From Nematostella vectensis (lineage: Eukaryota; Cnidaria; Anthozoa; Actiniaria; Edwardsiidae), in the NCBI RefSeq assembly GCF_932526225.1, contig NC_064038.1:17965075-18029074 (forward strand): 64,000 nucleotides of DNA. The letters are read 5' to 3'. Shown piece after piece: positions 18,630-29,142 of the stretch (positions within the stretch are counted from its first letter, which is position 1; each line of letters begins with the position of its first letter). The position numbers were made by a program, and so were the translations under genes. Under the pieces are notes generated by a model. The model searched no databases and was not told the DNA's origin. It was given only the letters and a program-made list of their open reading frames with translations.

Positions 18630-19225
18630 ACGAGTGAAAACATTCAACAATATTAGGAAAAGAATTACACAAATGAGCAATAGCAAAAGACCAAGCCCAA
18701 AAGAACAAATTTGGTACGCTCAGAAATTTAAACTTTCCCACAATTTAGAAGATTATCTAACGGACGTAAAAAATATTGACCATAGGATTGCCCTTACTAA
18801 ATTCAGGCTAAGCAATCATAAGCTAGCAATTGAAACTGGAAGGTATGAAAAGCCATATAAAAAACCTAACGAAAGAAAATGCTTAGTATGCCAGACAGGT
18901 AAAGTGGAGGATGATGAGCATTTTCTGTTAGAATGTCCGGCCTATAAAAATGATCGGGATGATTTACTGGAATTCCTTAAAACGCATGCAGGTATCGATG
19001 TTAGACACCATGCCAACAAAGAAAATAACTTCTTCAGAATTATGGAATTGAGCCGGAATGAAAACGCGAATCGGCGCTTAGCGAAACATGTTTTTGAATG
19101 TATGGAGGAATGTAAGAAATGTCATTCAATATCATTTATTTAATTATTTGTGGATTTACGCCGATGTAAATGTTTTATAAGGTGCCATGAATAAAATCTC
19201 TCTCTCTCTCTCTATCTATGTTCGT
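18630..19225 (+). mobile_element. 5'-truncated LINE (non-LTR retrotransposon), C-terminal end of the RT ORF plus tail
   Basis: The frame open through 18478-19143 carries, from ~18630, a LINE ORF2 C-terminus. KTFNNIRKRITQ is followed by a conserved helical stretch (HRIALTKFRLSNHKLAIETG), then a CCHC-like motif CLVCQTGKVEDDEHFLLEC typical of invertebrate LINE C-termini, and a Cys-containing tail. After the stop at 19143 the 3' UTR runs to ATGAATAAAAT and a (TC)n tail at 19196-19215, as usual for 3' LINE ends. The RT and endonuclease domains are absent, so this is a dead-on-arrival insertion. The 5' break coincides with the hairpin element. Confidence 0.75.
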
Positions 19226-19934
19226 CGTATTTTTTAGGGGTCAAATCGGGCCTCAGGTATTTTTTAGGGGGTATCCGAGAAAAAATAGGCTTTTCTCTTT
19301 TTTCTTTTTGGTGTGCAGGTTTTTTTTTGGGTATTTTTCGATTTTCCCGACGAGCATCCCTATCACTTTTACCCTGAAGACCCGCCCCCCCCCCCCACGG
19401 GACCCAAATGTTTCTTGTTTTTCCGCCTTTTTAAAATTGTTCTATAAACTAATCGATATTCGCGCGAAAGCAGCAAGTTGATTTGTTTATGTGTCGTGTT
19501 GATTTTCAAAAGCCATATAATGAAATTCTCATTAGCCTCGCTTGCTCGGTGAATAAGTAGTTATAAAACCACAACATACCAAAAAGACCTTGAAGTCAAG
19601 AGATGTTGGTTTTAGTAGCCCTTCAGACGTAAAAAGAAGAATGATCCGTGGGCCGAAATGAATGGACAGATCAGAACACCGTTCATCGTTGTTTTCTACG
19701 TTGTAACAAGGATTTTTGGTTGATATTGTTTCAGCGAAATTCGCAACCTTACTCGGCTATTTAAACAAAGACCGCTGAGAAAAAGTATCCAAAACTGCCC
19801 ACGGGCAATATCGTAGGATTTCAGCCCGCTCAACAGCCAATCAGAGCGCGCGTACCATCGTAGCCATATAATAATATTATTATTTAATTCAAATTTCTGT
19901 CGGGAAGAGGATACAATATGATACAAGGGTCGGG
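19226..19934. other. non-coding
   Basis: A short T-rich duplicated segment (GTATTTTTTAGGGG at 19228 and 19258) and a C-run at ~19386 are seen. Nothing else is recognisable. Confidence 0.5.
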
Positions 19935-19974
19935 GTGGACGGTCGTGCTTCGGTCACGACATCAAAGATGATAA

Positions 19975-20330
19975 TGGTCACGAAACTATCCCGGTCACGA
20001 CACTATCCTGGTCACGACCCAAACACGGTCACGACACTACCCCGGTCACGAAACAAACATGGTCACGGCTCTATCCCGATCACGACCCAAACACGGTCAC
20101 GACACTATCCCGGTCACGACCCAAACACGGTCACGACACTATACCGGTCACGACCCAAACACAGTCACGACACTATCCCGGTCACGACCCAAACACGGTC
20201 ACGACACTATCCCGGTCACGACCCAAACACGGTCACGACACTATCCCGGTCACGACACTATCCCGGTCACGAAACAAACATGGTCACGACACTATCCCGG
20301 TCACGACACAAACAGGGTCTTAACTATCCC
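19975..20330. repeat. minisatellite of ~17-bp units (GGTCACGACACTATCCC / GGTCACGACCCAAACAC)
   Basis: Two 17-base unit types, sharing GGTCACGA, alternate or occur in tandem for about 20 copies. A 34-base higher-order unit appears in the middle. A GGTCACGAAACAAACAT variant marks two places. Open frames across it are a by-product of the repeat. Confidence 0.85.
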
Positions 20331-20396
20331 AGCATACACTGCGAACGTTCAAGGCACACCTGCTGGTCTTTTGCTTATTTATTAAAACGTCAATGA

Positions 20397-20922
20397 CGAC
20401 ACAAATGCAAAACGTAACGTCTTAAAATACTTCACCGTCTGACGAATGTCAGACGGTGAAGAATGGCAAACAAAGCACTCACATAAGGCAAGCAAACCCA
20501 AATTACTGTACATTTCTACTTTAATCGGACAAAATTTTGTTCTCTCCCTTAAAGGCGCGACAGTGTTTTTTTTAATCACCTAAACGGCATTCAGAACTCA
20601 CGGGGATCCAAACGATATTGTAATAGCAAGAGTAGCAGCTGTTTCTTAAGTGGACCAAATGAAAAAAATATTTTCTAAGTGCGTTGAAAAACGTCAATAG
20701 AAAGGTGTCGGCTTTTCACTCAAGAAAATGAGAAGACGCGGACTACGAATTGTTTTCTCTTAAATACATTTCACATAAATCTTGTGATTGGCTCAAACGC
20801 GCCGAGACAGTCAGACGGAAGTTTGACAGCTCGATAGGAGGCTCGCCGTGAATTGAGAAGAAAGAGATCGAGAAAAATTCTTTTAAATTCCGCAAGGCAT
20901 AAATAGACATTAGGTCAATCTT
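20397..20922. other. non-coding, possible upstream region of the next gene
   Basis: No gene is seen. A short self-complementary stretch (TTCACCGTCTGACGAATGTCAGACGGTGAA at 20431-20460, arms of about 12 bases) forms a strong hairpin. It might act as a regulatory or MITE-like element. Confidence 0.4.
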
Positions 20923-21363
20923 GTGATCTTTGCGATATTCTCAAATTGCCGATGTTGGGCGAGATATCATGAAGAAGATGAATTATTGGAATGCGATTTC
21001 TTAACAGTGATGCGTGTTTGGCAGTATATTTCATCTACTGAATCCTGTTTGATTCTATTGCTAATTTCGGTTGTCTACGGTGGAAAACACTGGAAAGAAA
21101 GAATCCCCATCCAGAACACAACACAAAACAAGAATATAACAGGAATTGGTGGATTGAGAAATGGTTATGGTGCCACTAGTGATAAACTTGGTAAATGGAA
21201 CTTTACGGTGGCCCAAAGTGCGCTAAATAACAAAACACTGAATTTTACGAAGAGAGAATTCGGCTCAAATGGACCCGCCGTCACGATAACAACACCGCCG
21301 AAGAAAGCGTGCATCAATGAATGCAACACTTTCGTTGGTAGCTGGTCGCAGTTCTACTTAAAG
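20923..21363 (+). CDS. putative first coding exon of a four-pass membrane protein
   Basis: The reading frame ends at a 5' splice site AAG|GTAAAC (phase 0). I prefer the start at 21010 (MRVWQYISSTESC) because a hydrophobic segment LILLLISVVYGG follows at once; an earlier in-frame ATG is at 20923. The rest looks extracellular: five N-glycosylation sequons (NTT, NIT, NFT, NKT, NFT) and a Cys pair in KKACINECNTF. With the next three putative exons, phases match and the product would have TM1, a glycosylated loop, TM2-TM3, a second loop, TM4 and a basic tail. The family is not recognised. This is an exon prediction by eye, not proven. Confidence 0.42.
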
Positions 21364-21387
21364 GTAAACGTGTCATTAGCTCAGTAG

Positions 21388-22200
21388 TGTGTCGAGAATT
21401 AAAGCCATGGGGCTCCAGCGATAAAAATCTTTCTATGGCACAATATCTCATTTATTTATCGTCTAATCACCCCCTAGGGTCAAGACGAGCTAGGGTTTAG
21501 CTCGCTAAAAAGCACAGCAATTTTTAATCAAGATGTTAATATGAAACCGTGAATATCACTTAAAAATTATCGTAATTGAATTCTCGCATTAAACTATAAG
21601 ACCACTGATTTTTACTTATCACAAAATCCCGTCAAAGTGGTCATAAAGCCTGACTGTTTTCAAGATAAAAATAATCCGCGTATTATGGATGTCGGAAAGA
21701 AGAAGTAGAACTCATTTTACGGTATATCCTGTATTTTATAAATCACTTTTTTTCTTGTCATCGACTCCTTCCTGATAAAACAATTTTATTGTTCAGGGAT
21801 GGATCTAAGCCTAAAAATGACTGATTCCAAATTGTCACGGACTAATCAAGGGATTGGGATGTATAGTCTAGTATATGTATAGTCTAGTATATGTTTATTC
21901 AAATAATAAATTCAAGTTTAAGTTTCACAGGTGCTGTAGCAAACTTATGGTTATTTAAAACTGACTTCATTCATCGATTAGTCAGATAATTAATACACTA
22001 TTCTTATCTACCTCAACCAAATTTGTGTTCTTGAAAGTGTGGCGAGGCAAGTATCAATTATTCGTTTCGAATACCCCTTGGCAATATCCAAATGGTGTGA
22101 TAACAATATATAAAAAACAAACTCCCTCGCATTGTAATGTAACTCGTGCCACAGACATAACTCGTATCAATAATTGACTCCATGACCTCTCGATCCTAAG
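21388..22200. other. intron-like, no gene seen
   Basis: AT-rich sequence with a small duplicated TATAGTCTAGTATATG at ~21862. No recognisable element is present. Confidence 0.4.
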
Positions 22201-22203
22201 CAG

Positions 22204-22357
22204 TTTTACGGTGCGTTATCTCATCTAGTTGCTGATCTATTGGCACTTCTCCTCTTTGCATGTTTCTCCTGGGTTCATCCATTAGAGGCACCGAAAATTC
22301 GTGTACTGGTCAATTTTGCTATTGTGGTATTGTACGCTAATGTAGAAAGTACAAGAG
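22204..22357 (+). CDS. putative exon 2 of the four-pass membrane protein (TM2-TM3)
   Basis: The exon is bounded by CTAAGCAG|TTTTAC and AAGAG|GTGATT, entering in phase 0 and leaving in phase 1. It encodes two hydrophobic stretches, HLVADLLALLLFACFSWV and KIRVLVNFAIVVLYANV, joined by a short HPLEAP turn. This suits a hairpin of two membrane helices. Confidence 0.4.
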
Positions 22358-22598
22358 GTGATTTTACCAGCCTATTTACCTTACTCGAATAACGGCGGAA
22401 AATCTTCACAAATAAAACACAGGGCAAAAAATATGGCATTAATATACTTAGCATACACTGCCCAGGGTTCATAGCCGTAGCGGGCCTCGAATTATTGAGG
22501 GGCACGGGGGCACGATACAGAAACATTTAGAAAGCAATGGGGGCACAGTCACGCCCCAGTTGGTCATTTCCTTATAATTTTTGAAAATATTGTGGAGT

Positions 22599-22660
22599 CG
22601 GGGGGGGGGGGGGGGGGTGCTCCCAGTGCCCCACCCCCACCCCCCACCCCCACCCCCTGG
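22599..22660. repeat. poly-G tract followed by C-rich tract
   Basis: A run of about 18 G is followed by repeated CCCCCAC blocks. The two sides can pair with each other or form quadruplex/i-motif structures. A shorter G-run is at ~24540. Confidence 0.8.
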
Positions 22661-22722
22661 TGTTTCACTAACGAAGGCGACCACTTTCCATTGTCATAGA
22701 CAATTCGAAAGAGCTATTGCAG

Positions 22723-22796
22723 GTCGCCACACTTTCACCATTAATTCCTACTTTTCGGGATCTGAATTCGATCAAATTCTACACCATAATCAAAAG
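22723..22796 (+). CDS. putative exon 3 of the four-pass membrane protein (second loop)
   Basis: The acceptor TATTGCAG|GTCGCC and the donor AAAAG|GTCCTC (weak) bound 74 bases that enter in phase 1 and leave in phase 0. They encode a hydrophilic stretch (RHTFTINSYFSGSEFDQIL). This is the weakest exon of the set because of its donor. Confidence 0.3.
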
Positions 22797-23483
22797 GTCC
22801 TCCTTTCGTCAGACAAGCTCTCCACGAGAAACGTCTGGATTTTGTGAAGCCATGCTTCGATTTTCAAGATTTCGGTTCGAGAGATGTGTACGAGAGATCA
22901 CACACTACAGGCGAAGAGAGGCCTTCTTTCTCACGGGTACTATCCGGATTTTATTGTCAACTGATTCCAAACTGATTTACACGTTATAGCAACCAATCAA
23001 AACTGAGCTTTAGTGTTCCGGGTGGGTCGTAGCCAATCGGTGAAGAGCTTGGGTGGTGTGAGCATAATTTTTATACACGCGCAAAATTTCTAAATGTGTC
23101 CCCTCCTCCAAACTAGATTTATCACTCACCATCAGAAACAAAATTTCCCGTGGGGGGACCGGAAATGCCGTCTTAGCGCTAAATAACAGCGAACAACCCA
23201 GGAAGCAGGAATAATAGCGGTTTAAATAACAGAACAGATGGATGTTTTTTTATTGAACGTTCTAAAATTCAAATCTACAAAAAAACAAAAACATTTTTCT
23301 GGGATTTAGAGTGATTTACTGGAATCAGTTGAATACGTCTGGACCCACCCCTGTTGTTAATGGAGGTCCATTTATTAGCAAAAGGCGCGAAATTATCGGT
23401 TCGCAGGTTTAAATCGACTTTTTACGATCGCAAGATTTTCGATGATTTTTAGAATTGGATGGAATCTAATTACGATTCGTAGG

Positions 23484-23732
23484 TGTCTAACCACGGGCTA
23501 TAACATTATTTGACTCCAAAATGTGGTCTAATGTGTTGTTAGTGTCGACACCAAGCGGCGCCCTTTTGTCACTGGGAGTCGACTTACTCATTTCCCAGGC
23601 GTCGGCGGTTACAACGCATAGGGGCAGAGGAGCGAAAATATAATCTGTTTAGGTATGAATACGTGCTTTACTCAACACTAACAATATCAGACATCATTTT
23701 GGAGTCAAATTATCCAATACCCCATGGTCTAA
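23484..23732. mobile_element. MITE-like inverted-repeat element
   Basis: The left arm (GTCTAACCACGGG ... TTTGACTCCAAAATG, 23484-23524) and the right arm (CATTTTGGAGTCAAAT ... CCATGGTCTAA, ~23695-23732) are inverted with moderate divergence. Arms extend toward GTTGTTAGTG/CACTAACAA. No coding capacity. Confidence 0.6.
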
Positions 23733-23799
23733 TATACAGTATTCACACATTGACGCCTCAACCCACAACAAAAAAACAATTCATAAATGAAAAATAAAC

Positions 23800-24948
23800 G
23801 CAATGAGATACTCAGGCATCAGTCTAAGGGATAAATGGCATTGAAGGATGCATCCGACCAAGGGGATAGCGACTTCTCTTCAGCCAAACAATAGCTCAGA
23901 TTCTTAGATAAAGTTAAAATCGAATCAGGAAAAACAGCAGAATTGACCCTCTTAGCAAAATACAACACAAGAAAGAGATCAGCGAACACGACTGGAGACA
24001 CAAATAGATACCTTCATTCTGATCCTCCAGGTCCATTTCCGTGTCTACTCTGTATGGCTTTTGAAACCATCTTGCTGCCATATCAGATTGCAAAGCATTC
24101 TGGGAGATCCACGAAAAAGTTCACGGGCAGAGGGCCAATCAGCACGCCTGTCTCACAATTAGACAGTTTTCACCTCAAAGCCAAACAATTCAATTTAAGG
24201 TCATAAAGACCAAGAAAATTTAGCTTTTCTCATCAGGGAAAGGCAAACAAGAAAAAAGGCACATAATAATAAGAATAACTTCTTAATCACGTTTCACGAG
24301 AAGAGTTAAATCACGTTTCACGGACGTCGAAATGGACGATTTCATGTTTCTCGACAGTGAAAAATGGCCAAATCTCGTTTCACGAAAAAACCCTTTACCA
24401 CCCTTCAACTTGCGCTCGCATTAGCACAGCGACAAGGGATAAAATGGGACCGCAAAGCACTGTTTAAAAGCTAGGATACCGCTGACTAGGTGCAGCGGTG
24501 TTTGACTTTGACGGGCTGTATAATAAAACTCAAAATGAGGGGGGGGGGGGTTCTGTTTTTAGTCTGTTTTTTTTGTTAATTTAACTCAAATATAGCCAGG
24601 AGTCAATGTGAACTTTTCCACATCCTTAATTCTATACCTGCCAATGACAGACTTTTTGTTAGCCGAAAGAACTTTGAGGCAAATGTTGACGGCTGCTATT
24701 TTTCAAATCTCTTGCCTGTCTGAAATTAGATCCCATGATACACCGCGGGTTAAGACACACATCCGCGCGAAAACAAAAGTGCAACCTTTTTTAAAATAGG
24801 TGTATACCCCTTATAAATATACCCCTAATAACCTTCTGTAAAAATCTTTTCACGAATCAGCGCGTGGTAAAAATAACATTCTGTTTGTGGTTGGCTGTTT
24901 GTAACATTCTACTTAAGGCGACTGGAACTAAATTGTTCATTTGCACAG
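23800..24948. other. intron-like non-coding stretch
   Basis: Three copies of ATCACGTTTCACG or close variants occur at 24286-24395, and a poly-G run at ~24540. No convincing exon beyond those listed. Confidence 0.4.
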
Positions 24949-25128
24949 ATCGGCGGATGGCTGATGCTTGGTATCGTGTTGTGCGGCGTCATGGCACTTG
25001 GCGTCACCCATTATCTGGGCATGCGCAAGGCAAAGCGCGGGAACGCACCGCGCAGGCGCAACGTCCACCTGTCCCAGATCATCTGGGCCGAGGCCCGGTC
25101 AAGGTCAAGACTAGCCCGATGGGTGTAG
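24949..25128 (+). CDS. putative terminal exon of the four-pass membrane protein (TM4 and basic tail)
   Basis: It starts after a good acceptor (TTGTTCATTTGCACAG) and ends with TAG at 25126. The 59 codons are GC-rich compared with the flanks. They encode IGGWLMLGIVLCGVMALGV, a clear membrane helix, followed by a basic tail (MRKAKRGNAPRRRNVHL). Confidence 0.42.
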   Translation: MGGWLMLGIVLCGVMALGVTHYLGMRKAKRGNAPRRRNVHLSQIIWAEARSRSRLARWV

Positions 25129-25360
25129 CTGTGTCACGTGATGACTCTGACGGGTCTGAGGACAGATCGTGATTATATACGTTTTTTTGATACGATCACG
25201 TGACAGTCTAGGCGCGCGCCCCCGTAGCTGCCAAAAGTGAGTCATTCCCAATCAGGTACAAGTCTCTGGGATAATCAATTTTTTCACCAACAGAATCTGT
25301 TGGTTCCGGTTTTACTGCGCATGTCCAAACAAAATAGCGACCGGGAAGAGGAGAGTTGAT

Positions 25361-25659
25361 CTGATCTATTTAATTCACGCTTCGTAAATTAAAAAAAGTC
25401 TAAGTTTTTACGCTGAAAGAAATTCAATACCAGATTTTGGAGTCAGTCATCGTTGATAGAAAGGATGTTTTGGGTGTAAATATTGCCAACCGGTTACGGT
25501 AAAGCATTTCTGATTTACGATCTATTTCTGATCTATTTAATTCACGCTTCGTAAATTAAAAAAAGTCTAAGTTTTTACGCTGAAAGAAATTCAATACCAG
25601 ATTTTGGAGTCAGTCATCGTTGATAGAAAGGATGTTTTGGGTGTAAATATTGCCAACCG
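25361..25659. repeat. 132-bp direct duplication (offset 167)
   Basis: 25361-25492 and 25528-25659 appear identical by eye (starting CTGATCTATTTAATTCACGC, ending TATTGCCAACCG). They are separated by 35 bases. The near-identity points to a recent duplication. No coding capacity. Confidence 0.85.
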
Positions 25660-26044
25660 CCTACGAGGAGAGCCTTTTTATTTGCACATGCTCACTGAAG
25701 AAAGCTCGATGGCTAATTAGGATCACCCCAAGAACTGATTATTCCAGAACCTTGTACCTTGCCGCTGGTAAAAAGTTACGTGGGCTCTGGGAACGAGATT
25801 GGGTCATTTCTTATTGAAGGACCGCTGGACCGTCAAATGATATCCTTTTTCCATAAGCTACCTATAGATGCGCAACCCCTCAGCAAATCCCGGGTACGCA
25901 TGCGAGGTCTGGCGATAGACCAATAAACGTTGAGGTCAAATAACACGTGTCAAAGTGACTAAGGAGTGACGGTGTAAAGTCTGGGCATGGATCACGTGAT
26001 ATTACAGGGTGTGACCACCGATAACGAGACTATATGTGGTCTGA

Positions 26045-26605
26045 CAATAGACCACCTGTGATTGCAGAAGGTCTGGATGAACCACGTGATTTCTAGAGGT
26101 CTGACAATGGACCATGTGATTTCTAGAGGTCTGACAATGAACCACGTGATTTCGGGAGGTCTGACAATGGACCACGTGATTTCTAGAGGTCTGACAATGG
26201 ACCATGTGATTTCTAGAGGTCTGACAATGGACCACGTGATTTCGGGAGGTCTGACAATGGACCACGTGATTTCTAGAGGTCTGACAATGGACCACGTGAT
26301 TTCTAGAGGTCTGACAATGGACCATGTGATTTCGGGAGGTCTGACAATGGACCACGTGATTTCTAGAGGTCTGACAATGGACCATGTGATTTCGGGAGGT
26401 CTGACAATGGACCACGTGATTTCTAGAGGTCTGACAATGGACCACCTGATTTCGGGAGGTCTGACAATGGACCACGTGATTGCAGGTCTGACAATGGACC
26501 ACGTGATTGCAGGTCCGACAATAGACCACCTGTGATTGCAGAAGGTCTGAATGAACCACGTGATTTCGGGAGGTCTGACAATGAACCACCTGATTTCGGG
26601 AGGTC
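26045..26605. repeat. 30-bp minisatellite with a CACGTG core
   Basis: About 18 tandem copies of GGTCTGACAATGGACCACGT + GATTTCTAGA or GATTTCGGGA. The two end variants (TCTAGA, CGGGAG) are interspersed, as are CCACGTG, CCATGTG and CCACCTG cores. The unit is a multiple of three, so long open frames on both strands are artefacts. It lies between two convergent host genes. Confidence 0.9.
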
Positions 26606-27450
26606 TGATCAGATAAACCAGATCAGATCTCAAACTTAGAATCCAACAATAGGCGATATGCATTGCTTGCAGGAGAAGTATTTAAACCACTGAGATAATC
26701 AGAAACAGCATTAATCAAAATTCTTGAAAAAAAATCAGCATTCTCGAAAACAAATATTTAATGATTTAATAACTAAGTGTAGTTGTTTTTGTCTTTATAC
26801 CATTGCACATCTCACTCTAATTGAATTAAATACATGAATAATCATTTTTGGCATCATCATAACGTCGTCCGTTTCTAATATCGTTGTCAGGCATGCCGAA
26901 CTTTAATACTTGATTTTTCTTGGCATATAAATTCATTCCGTATCAAATAATTTATAAAATGCTAGCCACCTCTACTATCTAGTGCATAACAAGCGTCATT
27001 GCCATTTATTTGTATTACTCCCGGTAATAAGAAATACGGAAGAAATCTCAACTTTACAGATTTACTTAGAGGGTTTGAAGTGTTGCTTGGATAAAGCACA
27101 TTTTTGCCACAGGAAACCCATGGGAAGTGTTGAGTACGATACATGCCTGTCACCTACTTTACAAGTTCGAGGTGTTATTAGCAGTCGTATCTCATACATC
27201 CAGGTGTGGTCTTTTTACTGTAAAGCCCAATTCCAGGTTATTCGTTCCTCTGCAATATTGTTATATTTGTCCCCTACGCTAACCTCATACCCTAATACCG
27301 TATCCTACCTTGTAGCCTAGACTATGATGCCTTATTTAGACCTCGAGTCTCCAGGAGCCCTTTTCGTTTTAGTCTTGGGTGCTATTGGTGAGACGGTACT
27401 ATCTAGAAGCGCTATTAGCAGACAAGAATCAGTGTCATATTAAGGCATTC
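26606..27450. other. intergenic, 3' side of the PXK-like gene
   Basis: AT-rich, no gene recognised. It probably holds the 3' UTR of the PXK-like gene, but no clear minus-strand AATAAA was found close to the stop. Confidence 0.35.
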
Positions 27451-27667
27451 TCAAATTCTTGGCGCACTTCTATCATTGGTGTCAGCCTTTTTTAGCCTCG
27501 TTCCCTGCCTGATGGAAGACAGCAGTTCTCCTCTTTCCTTCCCAGCGGCTGCTTTGGTTGGCGCATGCTCTCTGATAGCTGGAGGTACAGCCGGCGGGGG
27601 AGGTGGTGGGGAAAAGATAGAAGAACCCTTTGCAGGGGGATATGACGTCATCGCTGCGCCAACTTTG
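27451..27667 (-). CDS. PXK-like: PXK-like gene, terminal exon: proline-rich segment and WH2 motif
   Basis: The exon starts after the acceptor GGTCTTCAG|C (phase 2 in) and ends with a TGA at 27451. It encodes FSPPPPPPAVPP and then ELLSSIRQGTRLKKADTNDR followed by SAPRI and the stop. That is an actin-binding WH2-like motif at the very C-terminus. Vertebrate PXK ends the same way: a proline tract followed by a WH2-type ALLSSIQ...GTLRKAK...SAPKI motif. The match, its terminal position and the phase agreement with the exon at 30258-30335 support one gene. The WIP/verprolin family has a similar WH2, but there it is N-terminal. Confidence 0.72.
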
Positions 27668-27715
27668 CTGAAGACCACTGAAGGGATACTGGAGTCTAGC
27701 GACTTGCGCTTTGAC

Positions 27716-28018
27716 TTTGACCTGATACACGATAAAAACGATCTTAAAGACCTGATACATGATAAAAGCGATCTTTAACACCTGATACACGATAAAAGCG
27801 ATCTTAAAGACCTGATACACGATAAAAGCGATCTTTAAGACCTGATACACGATAAAAGCGATCTTAAAGACCTGATACACGATGAAAACGATCTTTAAGA
27901 CCTGATACACGATAAAAACGATCTTTAAGACCTGATACACGATAAAAACGATCTTTAAGACCTGATACACGATAAAAGCGATCTTTAAGACCTGATACAC
28001 GATAAAAACGATCTTTAA
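27716..28018. repeat. 30-bp minisatellite (GACCTGATACACGATAAAAGCGATCTTTAA)
   Basis: About ten tandem copies with few variants (AAAAGC/AAAAAC, CTTTAA/CTTAAA). The array starts ~50 bases upstream of the acceptor of the last PXK-like exon, inside the intron. On the minus strand each unit reads ...TTTTATCGTGTATCAG|GTC, which resembles a 3' splice site. Confidence 0.9.
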
Positions 28019-28209
28019 AGCCACATTGTCACCAGTTCACTTCCGGTCGATTACGTAACAATCTCCGATGATTTTTAACGGAAAACGCGAAAAATATTTC
28101 AAAATATTGAAAGCAGTGTGTCTGTGTTTAATAGAACAATTCACAGATTTAGAAGCATTTAGTTTTAACAGTGATTTTTAATTTTATTTCTTTAGAGTTA
28201 AAGCTCTCA

Positions 28210-29142
28210 GTGCTTCGAAAAGAGTTGCGTTCCACTCCTCGTTCTGCGTACGCAGAGGGGACTCGTCGAAACCATAGAACGCAGTGGCGTACATTCATGT
28301 CATTTTGTAATTACTTCGGATTCCGTCAGGTACCAGCTTCAGTCGAGGTGTCTCTTTTGCCAGTTTCTTGCGCGCAGCATGACTCCAGACTCGGTACGCA
28401 ATTATTTAAGTGGCCTTAAGCTTTTACATGTTATACTGGGAGCCGAGGTCACTCATTTTACTAGTTACGAAATTAAGATTACTCTAAAGGGTATCCAGCG
28501 CCAGGCCAAGCATGTACCGTGCGCCGCCTGTCACTCCTGCCTTGCTACAGGCCTTAGCTTCTACTTGTGATTCTTCATGTACAGAGGACGCGTTCAACGC
28601 GATGCGCGTTCAGTTTTACTTTCTTTTTATTCGCTCGTGTTTCTAACATAGTTGCGAGGTCCGTGCGCGCCTTCGATCCAGAGATCAATCTATGTCGTTG
28701 GGATATCGCAGATACCCCGTCCGATTAACTTGTGTATTTTCGAGTTACAAAGACCATTCTGTTTGGTAGGCGGGTACTTGCGCTTCCATTGTTGCGCATC
28801 CCGGGTTCACGGTTATGGCCGGTTTTTCTGTCCAGACTTATGCGCGTTCGGATTTCTGCCCCGCCTCATAGCCCCGCCTTCGCTCTGCGTGATAGCGCAA
28901 GGCGTTTGTACCCCCTCACCACAACTCATTTCGTGTCGGTACTGCGGCGACGTCTCGCATCGATAGGGGTCCCCCATGCCCATTCTTACAGAGGTCATTC
29001 GTTTCGTAGGGGTGCTACAACTTGGGCCTTTCATTTAGGGATTCCTGGTGAATTCATTCAGGTATTCGGGGATTGGGCCTCGGACGCATACAGAGGATAT
29101 CTGGAATTCTCTATGCCGTGCAAACTGTCAGTGGCTGATTAG
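28210..29142 (+). pseudogene. YR: tyrosine recombinase (Crypton-like or DIRS-type), decayed
   Basis: Three frames in series form one recombinase. 28210-28419 has the N-terminal core-binding region (AYAEGTRRNHRTQWRTFMSF). 28379-28570 continues with SVRNYLSGLKLLHVILGAE. 28732-29142 ends with YRGHSFRRGATTWAFHLGIP and GDWASDAYRGYLEFS, giving His-x-x-Arg, the Trp and the tyrosine nucleophile. The protein stops soon after the tyrosine. No RT or gag lies nearby, which favours a Crypton-like DNA transposon over a DIRS remnant. It is broken by at least two frameshifts. It sits in antisense inside the last intron of the PXK-like gene. Confidence 0.65.

Noticed and set aside
19935-20396. 153-codon His/Thr/Arg-rich plus frame
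   Set aside because: Translation of the 17-bp minisatellite.
20923-21387. N-terminus of a polypeptide GalNAc-transferase
   Set aside because: Only loose resemblance around the TM and the GPAVTIT segment; the following exons predict more membrane helices instead.
25992-26663. Three overlapping long frames on both strands
   Set aside because: 30-bp repeat units are a multiple of three, so open frames persist without meaning.
27451-27690. Separate WIP/verprolin gene
   Set aside because: WIP carries WH2 at the N-terminus followed by long sequence; here WH2 is followed directly by the stop, as in PXK, and phases join to PXK-like exons.
27482-28024. 180-codon minus frame with FIVYQVLKI repeats
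   Set aside because: Minisatellite translation running into the wrong frame of the WH2 exon.
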